A stretch of DNA of 20,332 nt, from positions 1 through 20,332 of the IMG/VR virus record IMGVR_UViG_3300022707_000037; one strand, written 5' to 3'. How positions within the stretch are numbered: the first letter of the stretch is position 1; the number at the start of each line of letters is the position of its first letter. Shown piece by piece: positions 5,864 to 15,238 of this stretch. Position numbers and translations under genes: made by a program. The stretch comes from a virus. The notes below the pieces were generated by a model that was not told the origin of the DNA, did no database searches, and was given only the letters and a program-made list of their open reading frames with translations.

Positions 5864-7819
5864 TTATTTACCTCTTATATCTTTCCAACCTAGTGTTGCT
5901 ATTTTTGTTTGATCCATAGTACTAACATTAGCTCTAATACGAATTTGACCAAGTGTATTAGTCCTTACAAAAATTAAATGTGAATTTTTACCTGCTGAAG
6001 AAGCTCCATCTGTATCTGTTGTGATACTTCCTAAAGGAGCAGCAGTAACAGAAGCAATTTCATCATTTACATCAGGTGATGAAACATATAAAGTAACATC
6101 AACTGTAGCATCATTAGCAAAAATATTCATTCTAGCTTCAACTTTAATATCTTCTGGAACTGATAAAACATATAATATCGCAGTAGTTGATTGCGATCCA
6201 GTATCCACATCTAAAATTGGACTTTTCAATAAAAAATCATCTCCTAATTGTACAAAATTTATAATATTAGCAGAAGCATCAGTAATAATTGAACCAATTC
6301 TACGAAACTTTGTAAATCCTACTGGAATATTTGCTGCTATAACTGAAGTATCAAATCCTATATCTATAGAACTATCACTATCTTTTTCAATAATAAATAC
6401 ATGATAAGTAGTACTAGCAGCTATAGTACCAGAAAAAAGACCTCCAGCATCATCCCCTACAGCAAATGTAGCATCTAATTGTTTAGTTATTTCAGAAGTT
6501 AAAGTAAGACTTGAAGTATTTGTACTATCTATTGCAGAACCATTAGTAATATTTATATCATGAGCTGTATCAGTATCATTAGACAAAATAAGACCAGAGA
6601 TTTGTGAGAAAACACCTGCAACACTAACAGGGAGAGCTAACCAAGCAGGAAGACCTGTACCATCAATAGTAAGAACAAATCCAACTGCACCTGCAGGCAA
6701 TAAAATAGGTGCTCCTGTAGCATCAAAAGTAATTATATCTCCTGCAGTTGCATTAGCTAATTTAGCAATAGTTACTGCCCCATCAGCTAATTTAGCTGTA
6801 GTTATTGATCCATCAGCAAGTCCTCCAGAAGGAACTAATGAACTAAAATCATTTTCATAGAAATGAGTTTCATTATTAAATGAAGTATAATCATCACTAA
6901 CAAAAGCTAAAGTATTATCTATATTAAAGAATATTGTTCCTACATTAGGACCGGGTGATACATGTCTTGCATAAGAATCAGTAATTGTTACACCTCTAAC
7001 ATCTTTAGTATGTAAAGGAAATTTCCAACCATCTGCAGCAGTAAGCCCAATAAATAATAATCTAGTAAAATAAGCTGATCTAGTAATATCAGTAACTAAT
7101 GCTGTACTTGTAATATCAATAGCGGTTAAAGTAGTTTGATCTGTACGCATTGTAAAGTCCATACCCATTACAAATTGTGCAGCTTCATCAATTTCAGCAC
7201 CTGTATCAAATAAGAATAAAGGACCAACACCACCAGTATGATTAATGATAGTATTTTGTATACCATCACCTCTGACTATAACCATATCTGCTGCAGTCAT
7301 ATCTAATGATACATTTACATTATAAATACCTTCAGGAAAATAAAGAATTGCTTTCAATCTGGTATTAACTGCAGCAACAGCTAGTAATAAAGCAGCAGTA
7401 TCATCTACTATACCATCTCCTACTGCACCAAAATGTTTAACATTTATAATTTTATCATCTGTAAATCTTCTCCATGCACCTAGTGCTGTAACTACACCAC
7501 TAGCAAATATATGACCACCATCTGCTGATGCAGGAGCTAAGGTAGGATCAAAATAAAATATTCCTCCACCTTCATCACCTAATAGACTATACCCTTCAAC
7601 TAATACAGTAGAATGAAGAGTAGGATCTACATATTCACTAACTGTAGGATCAAGAGCAGTAGTATTATTAGCAAATATAGAAACATCTGTAATAACTTTA
7701 GAAATACTGATACTTTGTAAATCTAAAGTTACACCTCCTCTATTTTGTTGAACATTACCTTTTCCTAAACGAAGATCTTGTTCTACAGCTAATTCTTTAG
7801 TTATAACTCTTGTTGTCAT
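5864..7819 (-). CDS. Tailspike with pectate-lyase-type beta-helix
   Basis: The 651-aa protein starts with a short virion-anchor-like N-terminus (KELAVEQDLRLGKGNVQQNR, 8-27). It then shows the pectate lyase superfamily signature INVKHFGAVGDGIVDD (125-140) and YFPEGIYNV (160-168), opening a right-handed beta-helix of about 170 residues. A linker with repeated LADGSITTAKLADGAVTIAK (334-353) and TFDATGAP...TIDGTGLPAW (364-393) leads to a C-terminal domain (about 400-651) containing YHVFIIEKDSDSSIDIGFDT and FRRIGSI, which recur at the ends of many phage fibres. AAGGAG precedes the ATG. The protein should bind, and possibly cleave, a host surface polysaccharide; catalytic residues cannot be assigned, and the short helix leaves open that it only binds. 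Confidence 0.83.
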   Translation of the reverse strand: MTTRVITKELAVEQDLRLGKGNVQQNRGGVTLDLQSISISKVITDVSIFANNTTALDPTVSEYVDPTLHSTVLVEGYSLLGDEGGGIFYFDPTLAPASADGGHIFASGVVTALGAWRRFTDDKIINVKHFGAVGDGIVDDTAALLLAVAAVNTRLKAILYFPEGIYNVNVSLDMTAADMVIVRGDGIQNTIINHTGGVGPLFLFDTGAEIDEAAQFVMGMDFTMRTDQTTLTAIDITSTALVTDITRSAYFTRLLFIGLTAADGWKFPLHTKDVRGVTITDSYARHVSPGPNVGTIFFNIDNTLAFVSDDYTSFNNETHFYENDFSSLVPSGGLADGSITTAKLADGAVTIAKLANATAGDIITFDATGAPILLPAGAVGFVLTIDGTGLPAWLALPVSVAGVFSQISGLILSNDTDTAHDINITNGSAIDSTNTSSLTLTSEITKQLDATFAVGDDAGGLFSGTIAASTTYHVFIIEKDSDSSIDIGFDTSVIAANIPVGFTKFRRIGSIITDASANIINFVQLGDDFLLKSPILDVDTGSQSTTAILYVLSVPEDIKVEARMNIFANDATVDVTLYVSSPDVNDEIASVTAAPLGSITTDTDGASSAGKNSHLIFVRTNTLGQIRIRANVSTMDQTKIATLGWKDIRGK

Positions 7820-7829
7820 TATTATCTCC

Positions 7830-10649
7830 TTATTTATAGAGTATTATATCATCACCAATTTGATAACCTAAATAACCTTTTTTTAATAATTCTTTTCTAA
7901 CATTAAAATCATCTTCTTTTAATCTAGATACAGTAGCTGTTTTACCTAATAAAATAGTTAATATATCTTCTTTAGCTATTCTATATCCATGTACTTTTCT
8001 TTCTTTAACTCTTTGAGTTGCTGAAGTTAGTTTTTTAACTGCTTTTGATCTACTTGTATTATATTGAAATCCTGAACCAAAAGAACCTATTTTTTCAGTA
8101 ACTTCTTTTCCTAATTTAGAAACTCCAAATATAGTTTCTACAGGAATACTAGATATATCTAAACCTTCTTTAATATTTTGTATCTGAATATCTCTTAAAT
8201 CTTGACCTATACGACTAGTCATAAGTTCATCAGTACTTTTAAAATCTAATATTCCCATTAACTCTTTAATAGCTTTATCATCTAAAGGTTTTTCTAGAAC
8301 TCTTATTAATGTAGTTCCTAAAGTAACTTCTTTAGCTTTTCTAGTACCTATAAAAGAAAAAGCCCTTTGAAATATATTAGAACTCATTGCGACTCTCATT
8401 CTATATGCTAAATCTGTTCCTATTCCTGAAGATACTCCTGTTGTTGTTGGTCCTCCTCTTAATCCTGCTAAAACTGGATCAATAGTATATACTTTACCCA
8501 TTTGATTAACTAATTGTTTTATATTTTTAGCTTGTGAAGATTTAAATTTTTGTCTTGAAATCTCTTCAGATAATGTAACAAAATTTATACCTAGAATTTC
8601 ATTAGTAATAGGATCTTTAATAGCATGTCTACCTATTAAATTATTAGCAACTTCTACTTCTATAGCTTCTGCAGCCCAAGGTATTCTTTTTATTACTCTT
8701 TCATATACCTTATCTCCAGTACTTAAATAATCTATAAATATTTTACTTTGTTCTTCTTTATTAGCTCTACGTAATTTTAAAGCACTAACTAGAATATCCT
8801 CTTTATTTGCAAACATATCTTCTCTAATATTAAGAGATATTTTATATCCTTCATGCCAACTAGTTAATAGTTCATTAGATTCTCTTTTTACAACATCAGC
8901 TATTTTTCTGTCTAAATTTCTTATTGATGCTTTTACAGCACTTTTTTGACCTTCTGCTAATTCTTCTTTTCTTAAAAAATCTGCTATTACTGTTCTAGTA
9001 TCTGCTAAATCTTTAATAGTAGTTTTACCTGTTAATTTATCTACAGGTATACGAGCTAAAAATTCTTTTATAATTCTATCTTTAATAGGATTTTCTATGT
9101 TAATTTTTAATGCTCTATTTAATGGACCTATAATTGATAAATTATAATTAAATTTAATGCCTAAAGGTATTAAATTTGGTCCAATATCTCCTATTATTTT
9201 TTTTGTACTTGCATAAGAAGCCTCTGAGTCTGTAATATAAGTATCTAATTTCTTTTGAAATTCTGTTACTGCTGAAGGATCTCTTAATTGATTCATCTCT
9301 CTTTTAAGTTCTTTAGCTCTTTTACTAGCTTCGTCAGCCATTACATTAGCTGCTTTCATATTTTGACTACCAGCTAATAATACAAGAGGTGAAATTCTTC
9401 CTGTTCTTGCAGGTTCTCCAGTTTGAGATAGAATTCTAATTTTATCATCAACAGAAATTTTAGTTATATTATTTATTTTCATATAAGTTGTAAATATTTG
9501 ATCTGCTTGTTTTTCTGTAATATTCATCATATTAATCATTATAGGAACAGATCTATTAGCTTGAAGTTTACTTATAGCTCCTTTACCTATATTAAATATA
9601 CTTTTAGTTGTTCCAATACCTGCTTTTAATATTCCTGCGCCACCAATAGTAAATAATACATCAGTAAATGCAGCATCTGCCATTTGATTAATAACTCTTA
9701 ATTCATCTATATCTTCTTTAAGTTCTAAAGAGTTAAAAATTATATCTGCAGCACGACCTGTTCCTGCCCCAGTAGCACCACCAATTAAAATTGATGCTCC
9801 AAATACTCCTAATTTAGCTAATGCTGTAGGAGGTGTAGCAGCAGGAATAAATTGAGAAGCTAGTTTTGTTCCTATCGCTAAACCTCCAAATGCTCCTCCT
9901 ACTGCACCTACTGTTTCAAATTTAGCAGCAGAAATAGATTGCCATAAACTAGGAGTTAAAATATCAAATATTTTAGGATCATTAGGATTTTGTATAACTA
10001 ATTCTGCATTAGGAATAGCTATATTAAATAAAGGATCTTCTGGTCCTATAAATTGTTGCTTTTCAGTACCTATATTTAATACTTTACGAATTTCAAGATC
10101 AGGAAGTAATCTTTGTAAACCTATTAAAACATTTTGAGTTACATCAGCACTATCTTGTGCCATTTCTATTCTAGAAATAGGATCTCCAAGTAAAGCTTGA
10201 CCTAATTTAATAGGTTGATATTTAATATGAATATTTTCAAGTTTAGCAACTATCTCAACAGGATCTAATGGTCTATCTGGTAATATAAAACGAGTAAAAA
10301 ACTCTCTTTGTACAGGATTTAAACTACTTAAAAGTTCTGACTCAGGATTATCTAATTCATTTAATATTAATTCTTTATTCTCTTCAGTTTTTACAGGTGT
10401 AAAAGTTTCTTCAGAAACTAATTGAGTATCAAATTCATCAGGTCTAAGAGGAGTAGATACTTCAATAGGTTCTAAAGGTTCAATTAATTGTTTTTTAGTA
10501 ATAGAAGGTATTTGTACTGAAAGTGACTCTACTGCAGATGAAGCTTCTAAAGAATCAATACCTTGATTAACCATAGAATTTATAATATCGTTTGGATTTA
10601 GTCCATCATCCAAAGCTTGCTGTACTGCTTGTGTATTTATATCAGCCAT
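7830..10649 (-). CDS. Large internal virion (ejection-type) protein
   Basis: This is the longest gene in the window (939 aa). The first about 20 residues resemble a UBA-like helix pair (INTQAVQQALDDGLNPNDII), followed by an acidic, proline-containing stretch to about residue 130. Three glycine-rich hydrophobic segments (about 247-265, 279-300 and 331-345, such as GAVGGAFGGLAIGTKL) could insert into a membrane; the remainder is mainly helical and basic. Length, composition and position fit the large ejected core proteins of podoviruses (role analogous to T7 gp16 or P22 gp16), which form a conduit for DNA across the envelope. No lysozyme motif is seen. The ATG overlaps the portal stop (TAATG), so the two are translationally coupled. 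Function is inferred. Confidence 0.6.
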   Translation of the reverse strand: MADINTQAVQQALDDGLNPNDIINSMVNQGIDSLEASSAVESLSVQIPSITKKQLIEPLEPIEVSTPLRPDEFDTQLVSEETFTPVKTEENKELILNELDNPESELLSSLNPVQREFFTRFILPDRPLDPVEIVAKLENIHIKYQPIKLGQALLGDPISRIEMAQDSADVTQNVLIGLQRLLPDLEIRKVLNIGTEKQQFIGPEDPLFNIAIPNAELVIQNPNDPKIFDILTPSLWQSISAAKFETVGAVGGAFGGLAIGTKLASQFIPAATPPTALAKLGVFGASILIGGATGAGTGRAADIIFNSLELKEDIDELRVINQMADAAFTDVLFTIGGAGILKAGIGTTKSIFNIGKGAISKLQANRSVPIMINMMNITEKQADQIFTTYMKINNITKISVDDKIRILSQTGEPARTGRISPLVLLAGSQNMKAANVMADEASKRAKELKREMNQLRDPSAVTEFQKKLDTYITDSEASYASTKKIIGDIGPNLIPLGIKFNYNLSIIGPLNRALKINIENPIKDRIIKEFLARIPVDKLTGKTTIKDLADTRTVIADFLRKEELAEGQKSAVKASIRNLDRKIADVVKRESNELLTSWHEGYKISLNIREDMFANKEDILVSALKLRRANKEEQSKIFIDYLSTGDKVYERVIKRIPWAAEAIEVEVANNLIGRHAIKDPITNEILGINFVTLSEEISRQKFKSSQAKNIKQLVNQMGKVYTIDPVLAGLRGGPTTTGVSSGIGTDLAYRMRVAMSSNIFQRAFSFIGTRKAKEVTLGTTLIRVLEKPLDDKAIKELMGILDFKSTDELMTSRIGQDLRDIQIQNIKEGLDISSIPVETIFGVSKLGKEVTEKIGSFGSGFQYNTSRSKAVKKLTSATQRVKERKVHGYRIAKEDILTILLGKTATVSRLKEDDFNVRKELLKKGYLGYQIGDDIILYK

Positions 10650-12532
10650 TAAAATGCACCTTCATTAGTATTTTGAGGTAGTTTTAATTCTTGACTTAAA
10701 GGTTGTCCTGTATTATCAGTAGGTCTACCTGCAACTATTCTTTCTTGAACTGATCCACCTTCAATAAGAGAAGCAGTATTTTCTAATATAGTTCCTATTT
10801 CTTTAGAATATCTAGTTTTCATAGTTTGTAAAGATAATCCAGCTATTTTAAAGAAACCAGCAGGATTAACAGCTAATAAAGATTGACCTATATTACCTGA
10901 TAATACTGTTTCTATCATAAGTTGATTTTTTTCATCTTCATCATTAAAAGCAGTAGGTATAACTTTTACGTCAACTTTTGTAAATGCTACTTCAGTATCT
11001 TTTTCAGGAATAGGAGCAATAATTAAATTACCTTCATCATCAATTAAATTTTCATTTGTAGCAGGATCTTTTACTTCTTCGAACAAAAATTGTACTTCAG
11101 GTTGACCAGTTAAAGGATCTATTTCTCCTGTAAGAACAGTCATAGGTTTATTAATTTCTGCCCATCTAAATCCAGTAAGTTCATCTGCAATTCTTAAAAC
11201 TTGATGAGCAGTATAATATTGACGAACTAAATTAATAACATCTTGACCAAGTAATTTATAATATTGTTGTATTCTTTTTGTTAAATATCTTAAAGCTAAT
11301 ATAGTAGCATTTTGTTGAAGTTTAACTTTTCTTCCACTATCAGAAGCAAAAGCTAATCCAAGAAAACTATCATTTATTCCTAAAACTCTTTGTATACGAT
11401 CTAAACCTTTATCAATAATAGTATATTGGTCTAAAATATCTTTAGACATACTTTCAACTTTAATTCCTGCTAAACTAGTAACTTCAATAACACCATTAAT
11501 TCTATTAACCATGTTAGAAAATTTACTTATATCTTCTACTGCAGTAGTTTCTACGAAAACTTTTTCTGTATTTACTAATAATTGAAGTTTAATAACAGCT
11601 TGGTTAATAGCTTTCTGAGATTCTTTAACCTCTCTAAATACACCATAATATTCTGAACGATCTGATGTATGAATACGTTGTACTCTATAAGGATTTTTAA
11701 CATCTTTATGGCTTACTTCTTGTCTACTAATTTCTATATCTCCAGACCAATGTATAGACCATGTTTTTTCATCTTCATCAGTAATAATAGTATGACATAT
11801 TAAATAATTATTAAATATTCTAAAATGACCACTAAACTGTCCTGAAGAAGAAGTTCTAAAATCATTTCCATTTAAAAAATGTCTTCCGCTACTATGTTGA
11901 AAATCAAATTCAGCTTCTTCTACCTGTAAAAAATTATCGTAAGCTGTAAGCTTAGCTAAAATTTCTTCTCCGTATAAAGTTCTAACTACATCTTCAGGAA
12001 GCCATTTAAATCTATGAATATATCTACCGTCTGAATAATCATCTTTTACACTCATAGGATCAAGAACAATTTCAGAAGAAGGAATATAATCTATTGTTAC
12101 TTTTCTTATAGGACGACCAAACTGATCTTTTTCTCCTGTTTCTATTACATCTATAAAAGAAACTATTATTCCATTTATTATAGCTGATAATTTTAATTTA
12201 TCTCCTAAAGATTCAAGATCATTATCTTCAAAAATATTATCGACAACATCATTTAGTAAAGAAGCAATTTCTATATCTTCTCGTTGAGTAGGAAAAACTG
12301 TAACAGTATTAATAACTGTTGAATAATAACCTACCATCATTCGAGAGAATAATTTTATAACATTAAAAGTTTCTTTTGGTTGACCTCTAGCTTCTAAAAT
12401 ATTCTCTTGTTCAATAGTATACTGACGATTATGAAACATATTCCAGATCTCTTCAGCTTCAACTCTAGATCCAAAAAAGGTATCATAACCTATTTTAAAA
12501 GTATCTTTTAATGTTTCAATATCAGCTTTCAT
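10649..12532 (-). CDS. Portal protein, P22-like family
   Basis: The 627-aa product has the layout of P22-type portal proteins: an N-terminal helical region with TFNVIKLFSRMMVGYYST (55-72), IDYIPSSEIVLDPMSVKDD followed by SDGRYIHR (147-174), the stem region YYGVFREVKESQKAINQAVI (295-314), GINDSFLGLAFASDSGRKVK (385-404) and a long helix with a basic/aromatic pattern (RYLTKRIQQYYKLLGQDVIN). P22 gp1 is about 725 aa, so this is a compact member. It would form the dodecameric ring at the capsid vertex through which DNA is packaged and ejected. It lies after the adaptor, nozzle and two internal-protein genes rather than ahead of scaffold and capsid, which is unusual. A weak GAGAAA site precedes the start. 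Confidence 0.85.
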   Translation of the reverse strand: MKADIETLKDTFKIGYDTFFGSRVEAEEIWNMFHNRQYTIEQENILEARGQPKETFNVIKLFSRMMVGYYSTVINTVTVFPTQREDIEIASLLNDVVDNIFEDNDLESLGDKLKLSAIINGIIVSFIDVIETGEKDQFGRPIRKVTIDYIPSSEIVLDPMSVKDDYSDGRYIHRFKWLPEDVVRTLYGEEILAKLTAYDNFLQVEEAEFDFQHSSGRHFLNGNDFRTSSSGQFSGHFRIFNNYLICHTIITDEDEKTWSIHWSGDIEISRQEVSHKDVKNPYRVQRIHTSDRSEYYGVFREVKESQKAINQAVIKLQLLVNTEKVFVETTAVEDISKFSNMVNRINGVIEVTSLAGIKVESMSKDILDQYTIIDKGLDRIQRVLGINDSFLGLAFASDSGRKVKLQQNATILALRYLTKRIQQYYKLLGQDVINLVRQYYTAHQVLRIADELTGFRWAEINKPMTVLTGEIDPLTGQPEVQFLFEEVKDPATNENLIDDEGNLIIAPIPEKDTEVAFTKVDVKVIPTAFNDEDEKNQLMIETVLSGNIGQSLLAVNPAGFFKIAGLSLQTMKTRYSKEIGTILENTASLIEGGSVQERIVAGRPTDNTGQPLSQELKLPQNTNEGAF

Positions 12533-12534
12533 AA

Positions 12535-14001
12535 TTATTTCTCAAGAGTAAAGATACGTTCTGATGCAGGAGTAACTTGCAATTCAATTTGCCCAGTACT
12601 CTCTTCATCTTCTCCAGTAAGTAAAAATCCTTGTATAGCATTTAATCTACTATCAATACCACTTATTAAATTATCCACATCTTCTACTGATGTTCCAACT
12701 CTAAATTTGACTACATCAGGATCTTCAAGATTTAATACAGTATCTATATCTGATCTTAATGTTTGTAAACTTACTTTAAATTGCTCTAATACTGGACCTA
12801 ATTGTTGTTTAAGATCTCCAAATGCTTCTCTAAAAGATTGTATTTCAACTTTAGTTAAAGCAGTACCAAATAAAACATGCCTAATTACATTTCTATATGC
12901 TCCATAAGCAGTTCTTCCTTTAAGTCCTCCCACATTATCAGAGAAATATTTTCTTACATTTATAAATGCACTATCAATAAAACCAGTAGATTTTGCTTTT
13001 AATTCAGTAGAAGCTATATTACCTAAAGAAACTAGTTTATTTAATGCAATTATTCTTTTTTCATTCGCTGAACTAATAGCAAGTTGTTTATCTATTGCTA
13101 TCATTTCAGAAACTAATATACTACCTTTTCTTCTTTGTTTAGGATCTTTAGGATCTAATTGATCTAATTGATCTCTAATTTCTGCGGTTGCTCCAGCTTT
13201 TCTTTCAAATACTCTAGGTCTTTGTGCTTTTGCAGAAGGAATTAATCCTGCTTCTCTACCTACTGTAGCAGCACTTATAACAACTTGTCTTTGCTCATCT
13301 GTCATTTCTGATAAAGCTACTGCAGTTTGAAAAGCTTGTGTAGTGTTAGCTCCTGCAACTTTAGACCCTCTTAATATATTTGTAATATCAGCTTCAGTTT
13401 TTCTAATTTTAACTTTTCTTTCTAATTTAGTTAGTTCAGCATCTTCTAATCTTTCAAATAAACCAGTAGCTGTAAATGCAGGAAGTAAATCAATAATTTC
13501 TGTTTGTCCTGCACTATTAGTAGTTTTTATATATCTTTTTACACTTTCTTCTTCAGCAAATAAATCAGGATCTATAATACCTCTTTGTATTGCTTGATCT
13601 ATAAGTATTTTATCATTAACCAAATCTATTTTTTGGAATGAAACAATTTCTGGTCCTCCTGCAGCTTCTGCTTTCCTTATTCTAGGATTATTCCTAAACA
13701 AATCATTTAAAAATCTAGGATCTCCAGTTTTTAAATAAGGTTTATAAGCTTGAAATGAAGTTTCTTTATCTAATGCACTTCTAGTAGTACGTAATTCTTC
13801 TGACATTATTTCAAATTTTAAATCGTTTAATTCTTCTTGTGTTTCAAATTGAGCTTCAGCACGTTCTTCTCTACTTGATCTACGTTCTTCTTCTCTACGA
13901 TCTTGTTCTGCTTTATTACGAGTAGTAATAATAGCTCGTGTTGTTTCACCAGCAACTGCTTGTCTTCTTAATCTATTAGATAATGTAAATGCGTCTGCCA
14001 T
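12535..14001 (-). CDS. Helical internal virion protein
   Basis: The 488-aa protein is almost entirely charged and helical. Residues about 25-75 (RNKAEQDRREEERRSSREER) form a strongly charged coiled coil, and the last third holds a region (AYGAYRNVIRHVLFGTALTK, then EIQSFREAFGDLKQQL and FKVSLQTLRSDID) that recurs in ejection-type proteins of podoviruses. No signal peptide or membrane segment is present. It lies between the glycine-zipper protein and the portal with two-base spacing, so it probably belongs to the set packaged around the portal and delivered with the DNA. The assignment rests on context and overall character. Confidence 0.6.
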   Translation of the reverse strand: MADAFTLSNRLRRQAVAGETTRAIITTRNKAEQDRREEERRSSREERAEAQFETQEELNDLKFEIMSEELRTTRSALDKETSFQAYKPYLKTGDPRFLNDLFRNNPRIRKAEAAGGPEIVSFQKIDLVNDKILIDQAIQRGIIDPDLFAEEESVKRYIKTTNSAGQTEIIDLLPAFTATGLFERLEDAELTKLERKVKIRKTEADITNILRGSKVAGANTTQAFQTAVALSEMTDEQRQVVISAATVGREAGLIPSAKAQRPRVFERKAGATAEIRDQLDQLDPKDPKQRRKGSILVSEMIAIDKQLAISSANEKRIIALNKLVSLGNIASTELKAKSTGFIDSAFINVRKYFSDNVGGLKGRTAYGAYRNVIRHVLFGTALTKVEIQSFREAFGDLKQQLGPVLEQFKVSLQTLRSDIDTVLNLEDPDVVKFRVGTSVEDVDNLISGIDSRLNAIQGFLLTGEDEESTGQIELQVTPASERIFTLEK

Positions 14002-14010
14002 CTTTATTGC

Positions 14011-14781
14011 CTATGATATAATATCTGGTTTACGTCCTGGTATAGGTATTCTATTAGGATCAAAAGTACGTCCGAAATCTTCAACTCCAGAACCTCCAAA
14101 ACCTCCTGCAAAAATACCTCCAAGATCTTCAATAGCTGCTCCAAATTCTCCTTGTATAACTCCAGCAGATGTTGCAGCAGTTGCAGCAGCTTCAGTTGCT
14201 CCAGTTGCAAAACCTAGAAGAACATTAGCTTTGGCTCTTAAAGCATTAGTAACTCCTTGTTGGATAGGTAGTTTTTGACCTATACCTAAAGCTAAAAATT
14301 TAGATGTTGCTTCAGCAACTTTAAATGGTGCATCTGTTCTAATTTGTGCTCTACCTTTAGCTCTTTGAGCTTCTAAAAGTATATCAGTAGATATTTCTAT
14401 ACCACTACCAGAAATACCTCTTTGTGCAAATTCTGCTCCTAATCTTTGTCTTGTTATTTGAAATTCTTTTTGCAAATTCTGTAATCCTAAAGCAACAAAT
14501 CTTTCAGGTGTTAAACTAGAAAAGAAACTTGATAAATTATCTTCTATACCTCCATATATAGACTCCCAATCAGATAAAAATTCTTTAGCAACATCCACAC
14601 CTTCTTTTGCTGCTTTTAATGCTCTTGCTCTATCTGCAGCTGCCGCTGCAGAAGCAGCTTCTGAAGCTCCTGCTGCTTGAGATGATTCTATACCTGCTCC
14701 TACTGCACCACCAATAGCTGCACCTACAGGACCTCCAACTACTCCTCCTAATGCACTACCTATTGAACTAAATATTCCCAT
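14011..14781 (-). CDS. Glycine-zipper ejection protein (P22 gp7 / T7 gp14-like role)
   Basis: The 256-aa product opens with MGIFSSIGSALGG and a glycine-zipper run (9-30, GxxxG-spaced small residues such as GGPVGAAIGGAVGAG), followed by an alanine-rich helix (35-62). A second, less regular hydrophobic glycine/alanine region occupies about 190-235. The middle (FQITRQRLGAEFAQRGISGS) is the part most often shared with small DNA-transfer proteins of podoviruses. Glycine zippers promote membrane insertion and oligomerisation, which suits a protein that opens the outer membrane during ejection. It is followed by another internal-protein gene in the same run. The role is inferred from architecture and context. 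Confidence 0.68.
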   Translation of the reverse strand: MGIFSSIGSALGGVVGGPVGAAIGGAVGAGIESSQAAGASEAASAAAAADRARALKAAKEGVDVAKEFLSDWESIYGGIEDNLSSFFSSLTPERFVALGLQNLQKEFQITRQRLGAEFAQRGISGSGIEISTDILLEAQRAKGRAQIRTDAPFKVAEATSKFLALGIGQKLPIQQGVTNALRAKANVLLGFATGATEAAATAATSAGVIQGEFGAAIEDLGGIFAGGFGGSGVEDFGRTFDPNRIPIPGRKPDIIS

Positions 14782-14782
14782 A

Positions 14783-15238
14783 TTAAACCTCTATAATATC
14801 AGCATTTCTTAATGCAGTTAAAATTTCATTTATTTTAGAAGCATTATTATCAACACCATCATCAACTGTAATAGCCTCACTTTGAACATAACCAACACTT
14901 GGATTTGCTTTAATATACGATGTATCGGTTATTGCTGATTGTTCTTCATTATTACTACTATTTTCATTTAAAAAACCAACATCAATTATATCTCTATCAT
15001 TTTGTAAATTAAATTCTTCACTATATCTTTTAATATTATCAAAAACTTGTCCTGCAAAAGTTTGAGCAGATACTGCATTAGATATTCCTGCTGCTTCTGA
15101 ACTTCCTATAAATCCTTGTTGTCCTCTATTTCCAAAAGCAATATCTAAATTTTCAAGTAATTGTAATAAAAATCTACGAAGAATCAAAGGATCATCAACA
15201 TTAGGTGGAACTTCCATGAATGTTACATTATCTGCCAT
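14783..15238 (-). CDS. Small conserved podovirus virion protein, unknown
   Basis: The 151-aa reading uses the ATG at 15238 because GGGAG stands five to six bases upstream; an upstream ATG at 15271 would add 11 residues deep inside the nozzle gene. The N-terminus (FMEVPPNVDDPLILRRFLLQ) shows the PP-x-hydrophobic-DP-x-x-LRR-x-L pattern seen in small proteins encoded beside nozzle genes in many podoviruses, followed by a helix (LLENLDIAFG). The C-terminal half is acidic and asparagine/serine-rich with a final helix (ASKINEILTALRNADIIEV). It overlaps the nozzle stop by 11 bases. A minor tail or ejection-complex role is inferred only from position. Confidence 0.6.
   Translation of the reverse strand: MADNVTFMEVPPNVDDPLILRRFLLQLLENLDIAFGNRGQQGFIGSSEAAGISNAVSAQTFAGQVFDNIKRYSEEFNLQNDRDIIDVGFLNENSSNNEEQSAITDTSYIKANPSVGYVQSEAITVDDGVDNNASKINEILTALRNADIIEV

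Noticed and set aside
2437-7819. Diversity-generating retroelement targeting a receptor-binding gene
   Set aside because: No reverse transcriptase and no adenine-variable template/variable repeat pair was seen in the window; the repeats present are identical, not mutagenised.
14004-14210. Leucine/glutamate-rich alternative frame on the minus strand within the glycine-zipper gene
   Set aside because: Out-of-frame reading of an alanine/glycine-rich gene; composition is an artefact of GCA/GCT codons read shifted.
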